From Pelecanus crispus (Eukaryota > Chordata > Aves > Pelecaniformes > Pelecanidae): 64,000 nt of DNA. The notes under the pieces are model-generated. The model was not told the DNA's origin. It saw only the letters and a program-made list of their open reading frames with translations, and searched no databases. This document shows positions 26,878-41,500 of this stretch, piece after piece (position 1 is the stretch's first letter; every line of letters begins with the position of its first letter). The stretch lies in the NCBI RefSeq assembly GCF_030463565.1, contig NC_134644.1, positions 150,313,967 through 150,377,966 of the forward strand. Direction: 5' to 3'. Position numbers and translations under genes: made by a program.

Positions 26878-29800
26878 AAGTTATGTCTATGAACATCCTC
26901 TTCTCGGACCTGCTCTTCTGTCCACATGAACATTTTTTAATTTTATTGGGTTGGGAAAATAGAAAAGCTTTTATGGATTAAGCCAGAAGCCACAAACATG
27001 AATAAGAGGCATCAGAAAAAGTTTTATATAATATATTTTTTTGAAGTCAAGCTGCCAAGACTTCAAGTGTTTGAAATATCTGAACTTTCACCTCCCTGCC
27101 ACAGAGTGCCTTCTGTACACATCTAGCACAGTGGGATCATTTTCCGACATCAGTATAACCATTCAGTTTTCAGTTAGGATTTTTTCCAGGTTCAGATAAC
27201 TAACTTCAAACCTTTGAAACCTTCAACCAGCATTATATAGGATAAAGAATATAGCGTAGCTTTTTTTCTTTCCTTAATGGTAGTATGCAGGCAATTTCTC
27301 TTAAGTGCCTGGACTACCAGTGTATGGGGCTGCTGAAGCGTATAGTACGTAGAGGACTGGAAGATGAAAGTGGCCATTTACCAGGCTGTGACTAAGTGCA
27401 GAGGTTAGTTTTGCAGAAAATGGAAGATATACAGGGTGCAGTGTCCAGGACCCAAGCGAGTGTCTGCTGCTCACTCTCCGTTTTCAAATGCAAATTTATT
27501 GCAAGGCTAGTAGTACAATATGTGTGATGACTTCTGCAAAAACAGGGAGAAGAGGACATTTTTAACTATGAGGAGGATGTTTTAGTCTTATAAGTTCTAG
27601 CACACTTAAAATGTAAAGATAACTTCGCAGCTGTTAACATTCATGGTGATTAATAACCTGTCTTTAGCTGTGTAGCTCCTCATATGCATTTGTGGCTTCT
27701 AACATAGATTTTTAACCAGGTACATATATAAGCAAGTTCCCAAAGGAGAGGTCATCTGTTTTATTTCCCTGTAGTGCTGTTCTTCAGAAGAAGTATGCTA
27801 TCAGGGACTGTCTTGGGTATTTTTCCAAAATGCTAAATAATCATTTTAGAGCTGAAGCTGAATGGCAAAGCTTTCAAGCAGATTTCCTGTGAAAACGGGC
27901 CCCGAATATAGTTGATGTTACGGATCTGATAGAGTAGAAGTTTGTTCTGATGGTGAATGTTGCAAAGGGACTGTATGTTGTCATCGAGGACTGTGTTTAC
28001 AGGATTCTCTGGCATAAGGAAGTAGAATACAGAGAAAAGGTCAGTTATCGAAAAAGGGCAGGCACATGTTGCTATTAGGTTTATTGTACAAAAGGACTTC
28101 ACAAAAATTTTTCTGTCACTAGCAAATTATACAAATCCCTTCTAAGAGCTAAATTTTGTGCTGCATGTGCACATCTGACTCCAGCTGACTTTGGTTTGTA
28201 TTAAATAATCTAATTGATAGTCCTGGCCTATCAGCCTTTTGTGTAAGCTGGTATTCCTCAGCTAGATCACTAAATCTAAGGTTTTCTGCTTATGAGCACT
28301 CCTACAAACTTGCCAGCTTCATTTAATGTCAACTTTCTGTAAGCAATACCATAAAGTTTTAGAACCAAAATGCATACTTTTGGGTTTTTTAGGAATTTTT
28401 TGGTAGGTGGATGTTGCAGAGTTTTATTTTTACTAGCCCTCTATAATAGAGAAGTTAAAACGAGCAGCTAGTACTATTAAAAATCTATTGACATTAAAGC
28501 GGGAATTAAAAATTCAGACAGAGGTAGTCAATCTTTTTGTCCGTATGCCCAAATCATTCCATGACAAAAAGCCATGAGAAACATACTGTGCACTTGGGAG
28601 AGCTGAGGAGTGGGGGAACAGGTACTGAGTGGGATGAGGACTCCCCGGGGTGATACAGGACTGGGCTGGGCATACAGCCAGGGTCCAGGACACCCCAGGA
28701 ACTTCCACCGTCAGCTCCTTCTGGTGGCTGGTTTCCTCCTGTGAGCTGGGAATTCAGTTCAGCCACCAGCACCTGTGCCAGCACAGTCCTGCTCCCCAAC
28801 GCAGGAGGTGAAATTGGCAGGGGAGCCATGCTGACCACTTGCAAGTTGTGTGTTAGATGATGAGTTACCGGTTGACCAGCAACACTGAACAATTTAAAAG
28901 CATAAACCAAGAGGAGTTCTGTGACAGAGATCAGTAGTATTGATAGCAACAGAGGCGACTGCCCTTGGAAAGAAAATATGAAGATACAAGGGAGTTAAGA
29001 TAACCTGCTCACCTCAGAGTCGCTCTTTCTACCACTGTTGTTACAAGGAAGGCAGGTGACAATAAATGTCCTTTCCTCACCGTTCAACTTTTTCAGGTCA
29101 TTAAGCAATGCTAATTGGAAATGAGGGGTTACAAGTCAGTCACTGACTTGACAGTATCAGCCCTTCTCAGTCACCTTCAGTCGTTACATATTCTGTGATT
29201 ACAACAAATGAAAGCTATTTTTCCTTTTCCTTTCGAAAAGATGAAATATGCTTGACACTGTGCTAAACATGAAACGTTAATCACTTAAATTACCACAAGG
29301 TCAGAATTTGGCTGCTAGATATATGCTGAACATCCCTACCTTGAGAAATACATTGGGGCCTAGCATTCCTGGTCCGTAAGCTACCAAAGCATGTACTATG
29401 CATAAGGGACCAAAATATGCACAGTTACATGCCTCTGCAAACCTTGGACATCATAGAGATTGCCTAGGACAGAAATTGGTCTGTGGGTCCAAGAGCTTTC
29501 TCATGTTAAAGGCTGAGAAGAGGATATGCTCCAATGTATGTGTCTACAAGATATACCTCCAGAGATAGGGCAATATACCTTAGCTTTTTTTTTTTTTTAA
29601 ATATAATCAAAATACAAAACAATCTTCAGAAACATTTATCCAAAGCTAGACAATCTTCAGCCCTTAACTTCATGCAAGGTGGAGGTAATCATTCCACGCC
29701 ACAGGGAGTGCTGGGTAGGACACTGGGAGGAATAACCTCAATTTCCAAGCTAACAAGAAAGTTCTGGTAGGAATTTTGTTTCAATTACCAATAAACACAG

Positions 29801-32800
29801 CCCTAGAAGTTAAATTTGCACTTTGTCAGCTCTATGCAGATACATACACACAGCGTGTTAGGATTCCAGAAGATACTTGGCATTCTGGCTGGCCAGGGTT
29901 GGCTCTTTCACTCAGTGTGGAACTGCTTTCAGGTAAAAACTGCAGCAAGAGCAAGGTGCTTGTAGCAGAAGACTAGGGCAGTTTAAGTTTGGCTGTATGT
30001 TTTAACAGAGAACAAAGTTTTATTAAAATTATGTAATGAGCTTTATTTTTGCATTGTTTCATCTGTAGAGAATATAATCTTTTTGAGAAAAAAAAGCCCT
30101 ACTTAAACATCTGGTAGAACATGCAAATTTAAGTGTTATGTTACATTCACAGAAATAGAGGGCCTGTTTTGTTGTTTTTTTAAAAGTTAATGTGATTGAT
30201 ACAAATTTTAAATGGTGAAATTAGTTTGCCACAAGGTGAATTACAACTTTGTATTTTTTGCATGTTAGAGGCTCAGTCTAGCAAACAAAAAAAGCTAAGT
30301 TTAACTTAGCTCTAGTTAAAACAGGAACTTTTAAATGTCTGTGTACTTTGCTGAGCTAAGACCTAAGAGATATCCACAATACTTGCTTTTCATGTTGGAG
30401 AATTATGGGGCTGAGCCTTTTTGTCTTAAAGAATAGAATCCAATAATATAACTCTGCTTAAAAAAATAAAAGTTTTAAACATCTCTATGGAAGGCTGATT
30501 GTTTATGTTGAGAACTGGTATGTTATAGCTGTAAATAAGAGAGTTTATTTCAGTTATTCTAGAATTCCAGTATCTGAAGAATACATATTTAGATCTGAGG
30601 CATTCAAGAAACTGTGCAGCTGGTCTCCAGCTAAAAGCTAAAGAACTGTAGAGCTGAAAGTGGATTTTATTTCCTGACTTTCTGCAGAATGGAACCTACT
30701 TACCGATACAAACATTATTAATGGAAGTAACATGTTGTGACTTGTTTGCTGCAGCCAGCATGCATTTTTTATTCAGGTATTTCACTTACATTTCAGTCTC
30801 AGACTGTACCTTACTGTGGAAAGTAATGGTATATTCACACCGCTTTGTACTAGTGAAGACACCCAGAGTAGTTCTATGAAGGACTTACATCAGCAAATGG
30901 ACAAGTCAGCACACACCAAAAAAAATCAAAACTGCCATCTAGCGTTAGGTTCAAGCTTGGCAAAGAGGCACCATAGCACAAGTAAGGCAGCGGAGAATAA
31001 CATGAGGTAAGAAGGGATAACTGCAGTGATTGTACAAGGCTGAACTTAGCTCGTGTTCAACACTATTGAAATCTACAGATGGAGAACTTTACCTAAATCT
31101 GCTGCAAAAAAATTAAATATATTCCAACAAAGTAATTATATCTGAGCAAAACTGTAACAGAGAAACACAAATAGAAATTAGTAATCTGTTTAAATGTAAC
31201 TCCATTCAATTACATTGTTCTTAATTATTCTTAACTGACAAAGTGAAGCAACATTTGCTCTATGTTTGCTAGAAGGTCATATTCATATTAGTACTAGCTC
31301 CTTCCTAACAAGTCCAGTCATGTTTTTTCTTAGGTGGGATTGCTTCCTTGAGTCAGAGCTGTAGAGCATAAAAGACATTAATAGTATAGCCAAGGAGAGA
31401 GAACAAGAGCAGAAGCCAAAACTAATAAAGCTTATGTGTAGGAAGTTTATATGCAGAAAAGTCAGGTACTTTTCAAAGGTGGTTGCTTGGAAGTTCACTG
31501 TTTGAAACACTGAAAGCATTATCTTGCTTCTAACACAAATAAGTACCTCCCATTTTGGCAAGGGAAAGCAAGACAGTGCTGTAAGAAATCCATACATCTC
31601 TATATCGCTGCTGTGACAACCTCATTGTTAGTCTTTTTTTCCTGTAAAGATACAATTTACAAGCTCAGCAAAAAGCAGGACAAGTGGCCACTTCACATCT
31701 AGAAAGGGTAAATAGGGTTGACTGTTCTCACAACTTTCCAACTGCCCTTGTGGCGTATGCTGAAGTGATACCAGGAATGCATGAAAAATACAAAATAGTT
31801 ACTACAATACTGCAACTGAAGTAACAAGAGCTGGAAAGCATGTTTGACAAGCAAGAAGGTAAGAAACCACAAGTGGGACACTTACAGTTTATCCAGGGGT
31901 GGAAGATGATTCACACAATGTGGCTGTGGTATCGAATGCAGGGGGATTTTCAGACAAGGCAGTATCTGCACGTGCCATGCAAAGGTAGACAGCAAAGGTA
32001 GACAGTACTGCCAGATTGGATTTTTCTTGCACGCTTACCATATGAAAATCATTAACCAATTAAAAGTGTGAGATGATCACCAGCAGGCATTAGAAGACAA
32101 ATGATACACAGACAGGAGAACTGAAGTTTCGATTTGAGTTGTTGGACAGCTGAACCCACAGTATTGTGACTTGACCTGTCGCAAACCAGCATTATGCCTT
32201 CTCCTTGCTACACTGCTGGTTTTATGGCTTACCAAAATTGAGTGAGTTTGGTCACCCGAGATGGGACTAGAAACAGATTCTGAAGCGCTCAGTTGTGGCA
32301 CCCTGGCATACAAACAGCAGCCTCTGGGAGGAGCAGCCTACAGGATGCCTTCTCACAGTACATTTGCTAATGCAGGTACATGTTTCTTCCACTGAAATGG
32401 TACATTCTCCAAGCTGCTGTATATAGCTATTTTTACTTTATACACAAAGAAAGTGAAGATACAGTGACAGTAGCATCCCATATGTAATTGGATCGCCATC
32501 TTCACAGAAGAGAGCAAAACAAAGACGTTGAGGAGACTACAACAGAAAAGAATTTCTGCTCACTTCTCCCCAAATAAACCGATACTGTGCTTAGTCATAT
32601 GGCTGTGGGGAAGACAGGGAATCAACTCTACCATGAGATAGCTGACTTTCAAACCAGTTCCTTAAAAACACTGTATCCATTTCTACTTGGTTAGAAGATA
32701 AATGCAGGGGATGGGATAACTTAGGAGCATCACCAGTCTGACTTCCCGATATTGCTTAATCACCCCATCAAGCAGATGCTTCTGTCCTTAACGGCAGAGA

Positions 32801-33030
32801 GAAAAATGCCAAGAACTGTAATGTCATGGTAGCTGAAAGCTTCCTGTCTTGGAGGCTTATTTTCATCCTTAGCTATTAGGAGACAGAAAATAAATCTATT
32901 CTTTTGGTTTGAATCATTTCTTACTGAATAAGCAAGACAGGGACTTTTTTGTAATGGAGTATCAAAGCGTAACCAGGAAAAGAAAAGTTTGTTCCCAGAA
33001 TAGACAACCACAGTTTTACAGATGCAATTA
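26878..33030. other. ERICH5 3' UTR and spacer to RIDA
   Basis: No second gene seen. The first canonical AATAAA after the ERICH5 stop is at 29061-29066, another at 29790-29795. A shorter 3' UTR using a variant hexamer is possible. The sequence is AT-rich with no coding signal or recognised interspersed repeat. Confidence 0.45.
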
Positions 33031-33033
33031 TAA

Positions 33034-33039
33034 TTTATT
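33034..33039 (-). terminator. RIDA: RIDA poly(A) signal, distal
   Basis: TTTATT on the + strand, about 760 bases past the RIDA stop. Confidence 0.5.
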
Positions 33040-33179
33040 CTCATTAAACAAGATTTTTTTTTGTGTGTGTTTTTGTTTTGTTTTTAAATCAAGATGGTAA
33101 AAGTTGAATTGCTATAAAAAAGATTATGAAAAAGGTTACAGGTATAGATTAATTTACAGCTGATTTATAAAGTTAGCAC

Positions 33180-33185
33180 TTTATT
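33180..33185 (-). terminator. RIDA: RIDA poly(A) signal, proximal
   Basis: TTTATT on the + strand, about 615 bases past the RIDA stop. Which of the two signals is used cannot be told from sequence. Confidence 0.55.
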
Positions 33186-33800
33186 TCAGAAAAGCATAAT
33201 TTTCTTCTTTCTGAACTTAGTATTAACTTTCTTAAGCAATTGCTTCCATATGAAAAAAATGTGAGTCCCAACAGTAATCTATTCTGTTTAGAAAGAGTTT
33301 AAGACAGTTCAGAAACAAATAGAGCAAAATTCCCCAAAACACAAAAGTGAAAACATACACTAAGCAATTCAAGTGTTCTACTGTCTTCCCATTTGTCATT
33401 TTTTCTTACTTAAAATTGTTACTAAAAATCTACTATTACAAATTATTACAGTTTTCCATGTCCATATCACCCACAGTATAACTGTCATATGTTCACCCAA
33501 ACACGTACTTAGTATCTGAATATCCAGTCACCACCACAAAGTAAGGGACCTGTCCTGCAATCAAGCTCGGCTGATTTTAGCAGAACTCCTGAAGGTTTCA
33601 GGGTTTGCCTGCATAGAACTCACTGTAAGGTTGTATTTTAGAGAATCCAAGGCCACAATCCAGAAGAAAGCACCTTTCCTTGCTAAGTTTAGTGATTTCA
33701 TCTGTATGTAACTGCTGATAGTCAATTGTAGGAATAGGATGTAAGGGAGAAGTATTAAATCTAAAACTGCTGTTGTAGGATATTCAGTTTCTATTTATAG

Positions 33801-33863
33801 TCAGGCTGAAGCATCTTGGAGGGGTCCCTGAATGGCAATAGCTTCAATCTCAACTCGGGCACC
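33801..33863 (-). CDS. RIDA: RIDA exon 6 (residues 118-137 and stop)
   Basis: Acceptor TTCTCACAG. It encodes [20 protein letters not shown] and a TGA stop at 33801-33803. Confidence 0.96.
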   Translation of the reverse strand, partial: GARVEIEAIAIQGPLQDASA

Positions 33864-35510
33864 CTGTGAGAAAACAGTGAAGAAATTTATTAGGAATTTA
33901 ATATATCTATTTTATGAAGCAAATGAATGTATAACACAACCTTGTAAGAACAGAGTGACATCTAGGTGAGATTATACTTCTGACAGTTATATTACTAATT
34001 TAGCAATGTTAAGTAATACTGAAAATTCACTTTACTCTTACTTAAATATCATAACCCCTTATTTCTAGTGTTGTAGCCATCTTCCACCATAAAGAAATGT
34101 ATCTCTCATATTCAGATCTCTTATCATGTGTGGGAATAAGACTGGTATACTTAGGAAAAAAAAAAACCTACTTAAGAGTCTTCATTAAAATAATTGCAAC
34201 TGAAGCTATTCCAGAACAAGAAAAGCTGACAGAATGCTTCAGAAGTAAGGAATTTCAGAAAAATCTTTTTTTTTTTTTGTAGGCAGAAAAATGACACTTA
34301 CTTTTGGCAAAGCAGCAACCTGATAGGCTGCTCTGGCTGGGAAGTTTGTCTTGAAAACTGTAATTAAAACAGAAACATCCACCAACATTCACCAATCACT
34401 TAACTTTGCTTGATAAAACACCGTTCAAAGTAATCTGTATAAAATGCAGTCATTAGAGCAGTTTCAGGTTCAAGGCTACAAGACGAACAGTCTGTGTGAG
34501 CTATCATTTCCCCCTTGTTGGTTTTTTTTTTTTTTTTTGGTCACTAACTGGTCTAACATCTCAGCACACTACCATTCATCATGAGGAAGGCAGCTACAGT
34601 AGTGACATAGTGGCCAGTGATAACTTGCACTCTGCTGACACTGCATGGGCTTAACACCAACTTGGCTGAAAAGGAAAGATTAAATCAGAACAGTGATCAG
34701 CCAATTGCAAAGACCAGAGAGTGGGAGAGGGCTCTTTCACAGACAGAGCAAGAGGGAGAAACAGGCCCCTGCCAAAAGAGTCATGAGCAAAGATCCCAGA
34801 TTTGCCTAAAGTCAACAGGGGCCAACCTCACTCATATCAAAGGAAGGCAGAGTTTCAACAGGCCCTTGACCTATTCCTCCATTCACAATTAGGCCTGGCA
34901 CTCAAGGATATTAAAAGAACGGGGGGCAGGGGGAAGGGTATTGGTCAAGATACAGGAGCTGAACGTATAGAATCATAAAATAGTTTGGGTTGGAAGGGAC
35001 CTTTAAAGATCATCTAGCCCAACCCACCCCCCCTGCCATGGGCAAGGACATCTTTCACTAGATCAGGTTGCTCAAAGCCCTGTCTAACCTGACTTTGAAC
35101 ACTTCCAAGGAATTTGCATAATTAAAGTTTTACTAGTGAGAGTTAACACCAAGCTCAGAAATGTTAATTTCAGGGTGCTGCACTGAGAAGGCAGGTTAAT
35201 AACTCACAATCAAAGAACACCAACAACTGCTTTCTTGAACTACGGGTAGGAGGAAACAAGTAACTAAGTATCCAGCTGGTCTTTTTTTAACCCTGCTTAA
35301 ATGGACACAAAATTCCATTTTGACATGCAGAAGACTATGTTGATAGCTCATAAATAAAAGACTTCATTCAAGACCAGATGTTGCTATCTAATTAAAACCC
35401 AAAGCTATATAAATAAGGAACTTACGTGCATACTCTCCCAAATGGTTCTGCACAATATGGCTCATTGGAATCACCTATTTCAGTCTACATTCAGTTTTGT
35501 TAACCAAGCT

Positions 35511-35548
<38 letters not shown>

Positions 35549-38500
35549 GGAGCAGCGTGGCTCATCCTTGTATAAAAAATGAGCCCTGTCTTATAACAAT
35601 AACCCAAAAATCATTCAAAGAAACAAACAGACTTTAAAGAAATGGAGATACAAAATCTGAAATTAAGCATTTGAAGGCTGCCTACGGTAGAATTATATCA
35701 GGAACAATATAGCATCTATCAAGGTAAAGAGACATGGAAGATCAACCTGTAGGGATAGCAGGAGTTGATCTGCACATGACAGTGAGTTAGTAGGATGGTA
35801 GGACACAAATCCACAAGAAATTGGGCTGTGCTTGATCTGGTGCTTGCAAATTATTATTTTTTTTTTTTTAAACGTTATATTTCTACTGGAATCTCAAAGA
35901 ATCTGGAACTACGTCATCTGAGTCACTAGAACATTTTGCTTAGTGTGAATATAATTTGTTCCACAAGCCATACTGGTAAAATAGAAACAAAAGATCTACT
36001 TACATTGTTTGTAAATATCATTAATATCATTGAAGTCCTTCATGTCTGCCATCAAAACCGTAGTCTTCACGACTAGAAATTACATAATTGTAGTTATTTT
36101 GGACTCTGACTTTTATATAAAAGTGGAAAATCTTTAGTGCATTTCTTGCTTTTATTTCATAAATTTCTCTCAAATATTCTAAACATTTTGAAAAGTTTTG
36201 CAAACAGATATTGACCATTAGAGCTACTACCTAGAGAACGATCTAAAAAATCTGAATGCCTAGTACATAATAAAACTTCAAGGAATTAGACATTCCTGGC
36301 CAGCACTGAAAATACCTGTTTTAAATTTTGTTCTAAGCCCAGTTCTTCCAAGAGGCACAGAACTGATAAGCAGGTTGAATAAAAAAAGCTATTGTAAGCC
36401 AGCTGTTGGCAAAAACTACACCATATATAATACCTGCTGCCAAAAAACAGTCCATAAAAGGCCTGAAGATATGGTCTATGCTAGAATTTTTTACCCATGA
36501 CTGCCCAAGCCAACATTAATCCTGGTTTGGCTCCACTTTCAAGAGTCCTCCTCAAAAAAGGCAGAGAAAGTGCCTAGAATATTAACACCATAGACACAGA
36601 CCTGCTTTTACCTGGAGCAGAGCCTAGGATGCTTAAAATGCCTGTAGTCAGTTGCAGCTCTGTCTATACCTGAGCTTCCTCAGCTAGAATTAACATATTA
36701 GTACTGTGGACAGGAACGTATGGTGAAAAGTAGTGTCCCATTGATACCCATCACAAACACTTGCACATTGATTTATTTCTTTTCTTTTTTAACCCAGACT
36801 CATGATTTCTTTTGTCTCCTTCAGCTGTTGATAACAACTGCATGTTTAGCAAACAGCTTTTTTTTTAATTTTCTTTAAAAGGTCACTTAAGTTTTTTTTT
36901 TTTTAATCCAGCTAGGTAAAAACAACCACTTGTTTGCCACCATCACCACAACACTTACCATTGCCATAGTCACAGCCTGCAGCTTTCAGGATTTCTCCCA
37001 TATTTTTTAGAGCCTAATGAAAAATGACACAAAAATCTTTAAGATTCACCCGGGTTGTATTTAGGTAAGTATGTAAATATGAGTTGTAATCTGGCTACAT
37101 CCATGTTACAGTATAAGTTCACCCAGCAAATATTCAACTGTCATCAGTGAGTAAGCAAAATCAGAAACAGATTAAAAAGTAAATTAATAAAAGGGAGCTT
37201 CCAATAAAACACAAATATTAAACCATCCATTCATTAGATGTAAACGCATGATGCAGCGCCTTCTCATCCTACCTATTACCTCACACCACCTCTTTGCCGC
37301 TGGGGGAACAAATCTTTCCCCATCTCAAAGCCAGGGTTTTTACTAGGGTCTGAACCTTTGTTACAAATATTGATTCTTTCCTACATGAAATACAGATTCT
37401 TCCCCTGACCTCCACATTGTTTGGGTAGAAAATGACAGGGATAGGATGGAATGACTTCCTCCTGCTTTTCCCTGATCTTGGAGGATGTGAAATGTGCTCT
37501 CTAGGGCTTTTCAATTTCTCAAAAGTCCATGTTTAACTAAGCACATGCCAACTGCATTACAAGTTTATTGCTAGAAGACATCTTACCTGCTTAGCTTCTT
37601 CCTTTGCCCCTCCAGAGACAAGCTGCCCGGTGGAAGGTTCTATACCTATCTGTCCTGCAATGTACATTGTCCGGTCTACCAGCACTGCTTGGCTGAAAAC
37701 ACAGGTGACATTTTAAAGGTTAATGTTTCCCCATTGAAACATTTCACTATCTGAAAGCACACTTCACATTTTCTTCAGTAGTTTATAGTACCTCAGAAAG
37801 ACAGAGGACTTAGGTTATGCACGCACAAGTCTGTACACACAGTCATATGTTCAATCTGCTTATGCTTTGGGAGACCTGGAATTAGATCACCTATGGAAAG
37901 ACATAGCTACATTAGCACAGCTCTGTTTTTGAGGTAATAAACCCTGTTTCTTGGAAAGGCAAAAGGCATGAGTGCAGCAACACAACACTAAACACAGCTA
38001 CACAGATTCTACACTGCAGATAGCACAGGGGGGAGGCAGAGTAAATAAACATTTGTTGCACCTGCCCAGATATATATTCCATCCCAGTTTGATAGGTAGA
38101 CAATACCTTTCATCTACATGTCAGCTGCAGAGGAATGAAGTTTAAAAAAAAAAATATCCAAAAAGAGCTGATTAGTAAATTTACCATTTTCTTCTCAAAT
38201 GGGCATCATGATAAATGACTTACAGCTGTGAGGTGAAGCCCTGCACACTAGTTCTCTGGCATTATTCCTTCAGAGTCATAAATTTGGCCTGTCAGCACAC
38301 CACCTTAATCACTCCATTCCCAGAACAATCACTCTCCTCTCACAAAATAACCTGGATGACCTGTTGGCTGGGTGAGTTCAGAAGAACGCAGAATTCAAGC
38401 TATTTGCAAAACATTTTTATATAGATGTCAGGTGTGTTTTTGCTGAAGTAGAGTTGGCAACTATTAATGTCTCTAATTACTACAAAGAGATTAAAAGATT

Positions 38501-41500
38501 AAAACAAAGATTTAAACTTCTTAGCAAACATTATGCGACAGACAAAATTTACTTCTCTTCAGCTGGTAATTAAAAATATTTTGCAAAGAAATTAGAGAAA
38601 GATTCTTTGAAAGCATCTGTGGTGTGTCAACACTGTTTTTCTTATCTCTTCCCATTCCACAAGAAAATGCATCGTTTTGACAGTTCAACAAGCCTCTCAA
38701 GTTAGACAAACTAGAGTTAGGCACCTCCCTGAAGTATCTAAATTAGGAGGTTAGCTTCCCTTTAATGTCAATGGAGAAAGGGATTATTTCAGAGAACGTT
38801 TTTACTACATCTCTTCTCTTAATTGAGATTGGTTCAATTGGATTGGCTCAATCCATGGACTTCACAGGGGACCAACCTAATTTAGGGACTTAGTAAAATG
38901 ATTATGGTTAGGCAACAGTGCCATCACTCCCATCTTTCCTTTTACCCCTGTCCTACATTCACTTGTAATTTCATAAGGGGAAAAAATAGACAGTAACTTA
39001 TCTGATATAGTAAAATATCTTACATGGTGATTATTTTCTCTATCATCAAGCAACAAAACTGGAGTAAATCACAAAACTACACTACATTTACAGAAGAGAA
39101 ACTAGTGAATGAAGTAATTTTCTAACTAACACAGTCTTGTTGATAGAAAATGCGTGTATGAACCAAACACACATGCTTCTTCAATTTTATTTTCTTTCCT
39201 ACCATGCCCTGCTTTTTTTGAGACACAGGCCCTCAGACCACAAACTTTTGTTTCTGTTTGAAGCAGAGAACCATGCAACAAGAAGGTATGAGCTCTCTAA
39301 AAAAATATTGTCTTGTACTGCTTATTATAAAGAAAATGACACAATGAAACATTTATCCCAACAAAGGCCTTCGGACAGTCCTAAATCCCGAATAATTTGG
39401 GAAAAAAACAAGCTGAAGCCTTCTGATACCACTGCCAGATCAACACCTGCAGCAGTCTTACTGGGTCCCCTTCTCTGCTCAACTTTCTTCTCTTGGTATG
39501 CTTACCAGTGGAATCCTCCATTCCCTGAGACTATTAACAATTTACCAGAGATATGGATTTGATGAGTGGACTGTTAGGTGGATGAGGAATTGGTTGGATG
39601 GTCGCATCCAGAGGGCAGTGGTCAATATCCAGATGGAGACTGGTGACAAGTGGAGTCCCTCAGGGGTCCATATTGGGACCAGTACTGTTTAATATCTTCA
39701 TCAATGACATAGACAGTGGCATCGAGTGCACCCTCAGCAAGCTTGTAGATGACATCAAGCTGTGCGGTGCAGTTGACATGCCTGAGGTATGGGATGCCAT
39801 CCAGAGGGGCCTGGACAAGCTTGAGAAGTGGGCCCATGTGAACCTCATGAGGTTCAACAAGGCCAAGTGCAAGGTCCTGCACCTGCAGGTCGGGGCAACC
39901 CCTGGTATCAGTACAGGCTGGGGGATGAAGGGATTGAGAGCAGCCCTGCAGGGAAGGACTTGGGGGTACTGGTGGATGAAAAGCTGGACATGAGCCAACA
40001 ATGTGCACTTACAGCCCAGAAAGCCAACCGTATCCTGGGCTGCATCAAAAGAAGCGTGGCCAGCAGGTCAGGGGAGGTGATTCTGCCCCTCTGCTCAGCT
40101 CTGGTGAGACCCCACCTGGAGTACTGCATCCAGACCAACCTGTTGGAGCAGGTCCAGGGGAAGGCCATAAAAATGACCAGAGGGATGGAACACCTCTCCT
40201 ACGAGGACAGGCTGAGAGAGTTGGAGTTGTTCAGCCTGGAGAAGAGAAGGCTCTGGGGACACATTATTGCAGCCTTTCAGTACTTAAAGCGGGCATATAA
40301 GAAAGATGGGGGCTGACCTTTTAATAGGGCCTGTAAATGATTTTTACAGCATTTCTTCTCTTGGTATGCTTACCAGTGGAATCCTCCATTCCCTGAGACT
40401 ATTAACAATTTACCAGAGATATGGATGCTGTAAAAGACAATAAAAAATGCTTTTATAAGTACATCAGCAATAAAAGGAGAGCCAAGGAGGATCTCCATCC
40501 CTTGCTGGATGTGGGGGGGAACATTGTCACCGAGGACAAGAAAAAGGCTGAGGTACTTAACGCCTTCTTTGCCTCTGTGTTCAACAGCCAGACCAGTCAT
40601 CCCCAGGGTACTCAGGCCCCTGAGCTAGAGGATAGGGATGGGGACCAGAATGGAGCCCTCATAGTCCAGGAGGAAGCAGTTAATGACCTGCTACGCCACC
40701 TGGATGCTCACAGGTCTATGGGGCCGGATGGGATCCACCCGAGAGTACTGAGGGAGCTGGCAGAGGAGCTTACCAAGCCACTTTCCATCATCTATCAGCA
40801 GTCCTGGTTAACAGGGGAGGTCCCTGATGACTGGAGGCTTGCCAATGTGACGCCCATCTACAAGAAGGGCCGGAAGGAGGACCCGGGAGACTACAGGCCT
40901 GTCAGCCTGACCTCAGTGCCAGGAAAGATTATGGAGAGGTTCATATTGAGTGAACTCAACAGGCAAGTGCAGGTCAACCAGGGGATCAGGACCAGCCAGC
41001 ATGGGTTCATGAAAGGCAGGTCCTGCTTGACCAACCTGATCGCCTTTTATGACCTGGTGACCTGCCTGGTAGATGATGGGAAAGCTGTGGATGTCATTTA
41101 CCTGGACTTTAGCAAAGCTTTTGACACCGTCTCCCATAATATTCTCCTTGGGAAGCTGGCAGCTCATGGCTTGGACGGGCGTAGTCTTCGCTGGGTAAAA
41201 AACTGGTTGGATGGCCAAGCCCACCAGGGTTCTGGTAAATGGAGTTAAGTCCAGTTAGCAGCCGGTCATGAGCAGTGTTCCCCAGGGCTCTGTTTTGGGG
41301 CCAGCCTTGTTTAATATCTTTATCAATGATCTGGATGAGGGGATTGAGTGTACCCTCAGTAAGTTTGCAGATGACACCAAGTTGGGTGGGAGTGTCGATC
41401 TGCTGGAGGGTAGGGTGGCCCTGCAGAGGGACCTGGACAGGCTCAATCGATGGGCCAAGGCCAGCTGTATGAGGTTTAATAAGGCCAAGTGCCGGGTCCT

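Noticed and set aside
39137-39562. 141-codon frame ending at the outer CR1
   Set aside because: Begins in ordinary intron and ends in the 75-bp repeat; no domain and no coding signature.
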